A stretch of 5,757 bases of DNA from Pseudomonadota bacterium (lineage in GTDB: Bacteria; Pseudomonadota; Alphaproteobacteria; Rhizobiales; Xanthobacteraceae), in the NCBI GenBank assembly GCA_023405565.1, contig JAEXXW010000017.1, positions 1 through 5,757 of the forward strand, given 5' to 3'. The notes beneath the pieces are model-generated. The model made no database searches. It was given only the letters and a program-made list of their open reading frames with translations, and was not told where the DNA came from. Every line of letters begins with the position of its first letter. Within the stretch, counting starts at the first letter, position 1. Position numbers and translations under genes: made by a program. Below are positions 4,712 through 5,757 of this stretch, one piece after another.

Positions 4712-5757
4712 ATGCCGAGCAAGTTTACGTGCGTTCTGATGGGCGATGGGTCATTGCTAACGCAGTGCGCCAGTCTCCTGATCGAGCGCGGCCATCAAGT
4801 CGTTACCGTCGTCACAGCGAATGACGACATCGCCCGATGGGTCGCCGAACAAGGCATCAAACGGCTTGATAGCGAGGACGTCATCCGGGATGGGCTGCCG
4901 GAAGAAAGCTTCGACTGGTTCTTCAGCATAGCCAATCTCCGGCTATTGCCGAATGTCGTCTGGCAAGCTGCCAAAAAGGGCGCCGCAAATTTCCACGATG
5001 GTCCACTTCCACGACATGCGGGCCTCAATGCGCCGGCTTGGGCCATCCTCGCAGGAGATACCAGTTACGGCGTGACATGGCATGCATTGTCGGAGGAGGT
5101 GGACAAAGGAGACATCTACGCGCAACGCCTCTTTGATATTGCAGCCGATGAAACATCTCTGACCCTCAACATCAAATGCTTCGAAGAGGGCCTGGCGTGC
5201 TTCGCACAAATGGTCGACGCCATTGAGCAGGATACGCTTGCAGGCCAACCTCAGGATTTTTCAGAACGAAGTTATCATTCTCGCTATGCACGACCGACGG
5301 CGGGCGCAACGCTCGACCTCTCCAGCACGACGGATGAGATCGTCCGGCTGGCTCGCGCCATGACCTTCGGCGAGCGCTATCCAAATCCTCTTTGCGTCCC
5401 AAAGCTGCGAACATCCGTCGGCGCCTACAACGTTCTATCGATTACACCTGCCAGCAACCCGACATCGGCACCTGCTGGTCGGGTCATTTTGGTCGAACAC
5501 GATGCAGCCAGTATTGCAACATCTGATGGCGCTATTCGCGTTGCCGGCATAACCGACGAGACGGGCCAGGCATTGGAAGTTGGCAACGTCCTGCGCTCGG
5601 GAGAGCAACTCCCGTATCTTTCCGTTGACGATGTGGAACGCCTCGACACCTTGATCCAAGGGGCTGCGCGTCATGAAAGATTCTTCCAGACGCGGCTGGA
5701 ATCCTTTCGTGACTTCGAATTGTATGGCCTGACAAGACCTGACGAGGCGAGCACACC
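4712..5757 (+). CDS. Formyltransferase domain, N-terminus of a probable NRPS (partial)
   Basis: The frame stays open from ATG 4712 to the window end: 348 residues, no stop, so the 3' part is missing. Residues 5-35 form a Rossmann-like start (FTCVLMGDGSLL, then HQVVTVVT). The N10-formyl-THF transferase catalytic set is intact: N93 and H95 in ANFHDGPLP, and D131 in VDKGDI. The 38-residue spacing from Asn to Asp equals that of E. coli Fmt (N106, H108, D144). The SLLP loop of Fmt is GPLP here. Residues 200-295 resemble the C-terminal formyltransferase domain, with AMTFGERYPNPLCV (216-229). Residues 321-332 (HERFFQTRLESF) look like the lead-in to a condensation/adenylation region of peptide synthetases. 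Such proteins formylate an amino group, for example N-hydroxyornithine, during siderophore assembly; this is known for the family and inferred here. A stand-alone sugar or amino-acid formyltransferase is the alternative. Confidence 0.8.
   Translation, partial: MPSKFTCVLMGDGSLLTQCASLLIERGHQVVTVVTANDDIARWVAEQGIKRLDSEDVIRDGLPEESFDWFFSIANLRLLPNVVWQAAKKGAANFHDGPLPRHAGLNAPAWAILAGDTSYGVTWHALSEEVDKGDIYAQRLFDIAADETSLTLNIKCFEEGLACFAQMVDAIEQDTLAGQPQDFSERSYHSRYARPTAGATLDLSSTTDEIVRLARAMTFGERYPNPLCVPKLRTSVGAYNVLSITPASNPTSAPAGRVILVEHDAASIATSDGAIRVAGITDETGQALEVGNVLRSGEQLPYLSVDDVERLDTLIQGAARHERFFQTRLESFRDFELYGLTRPDEAST

Noticed and set aside
1..5757. CRISPR array, insertion sequence, transposase or phage genes
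   Set aside because: No regularly spaced repeats, no terminal inverted repeats with a transposase frame, and no phage-like proteins were seen on either strand.

Overview
The window looks like chromosomal or megaplasmid DNA of an alphaproteobacterium, most likely of the order Hyphomicrobiales (Rhizobium/Agrobacterium/Brucella relatives). The grounds are moderately high GC with GC-rich third codon positions, a DUF992 protein and a WXXGXW-repeat protein (both frequent in that group), and a possible RirA-type iron operator. Genus and replicon cannot be fixed from the sequence alone.

Left part (1-1645): three short genes for predicted exported proteins. A WXXGXW-repeat protein (minus strand, 92-433) ends in a good intrinsic terminator at the left edge. 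It is divergent from a DUF992 protein (plus, 604-1071), with a 170-base shared promoter region. A glycine-zipper protein (plus, 1340-1645) follows after a 268-base gap. All three have signal peptides ending in Ala-Gln-type cleavage sites, and none has a known enzymatic role.

Middle part (1721-4002): an AraC-family regulator resembling the PchR type that controls siderophore genes (plus, 1721-2701) runs tail to tail into a 12-TM MFS transporter of the metabolite:H+ symporter type (minus, 2740-4002). Only 38 bases separate the stop codons.

Right part (4003-5757): a 709-base non-coding stretch separates the transporter from a divergent gene that begins at 4712 and runs off the window. The visible 348 residues are a formyltransferase domain with its catalytic Asn/His/Asp intact, a C-terminal formyltransferase-like domain, and a tail that looks like the entry to a condensation or adenylation module. 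This is the N-terminal architecture of hybrid formyltransferase-NRPS proteins.

How they may work together (inference): the PchR-like regulator, the transporter and the formyltransferase-NRPS would form the edge of a nonribosomal peptide locus, probably for a hydroxamate-type siderophore. A TGA-N9-TCA element with an AT-rich core, overlapping a -10-like hexamer upstream of the synthetase gene, fits iron repression. The diagnostic downstream modules lie outside the window, so the product is not established. The three small exported proteins are probably unrelated neighbours.
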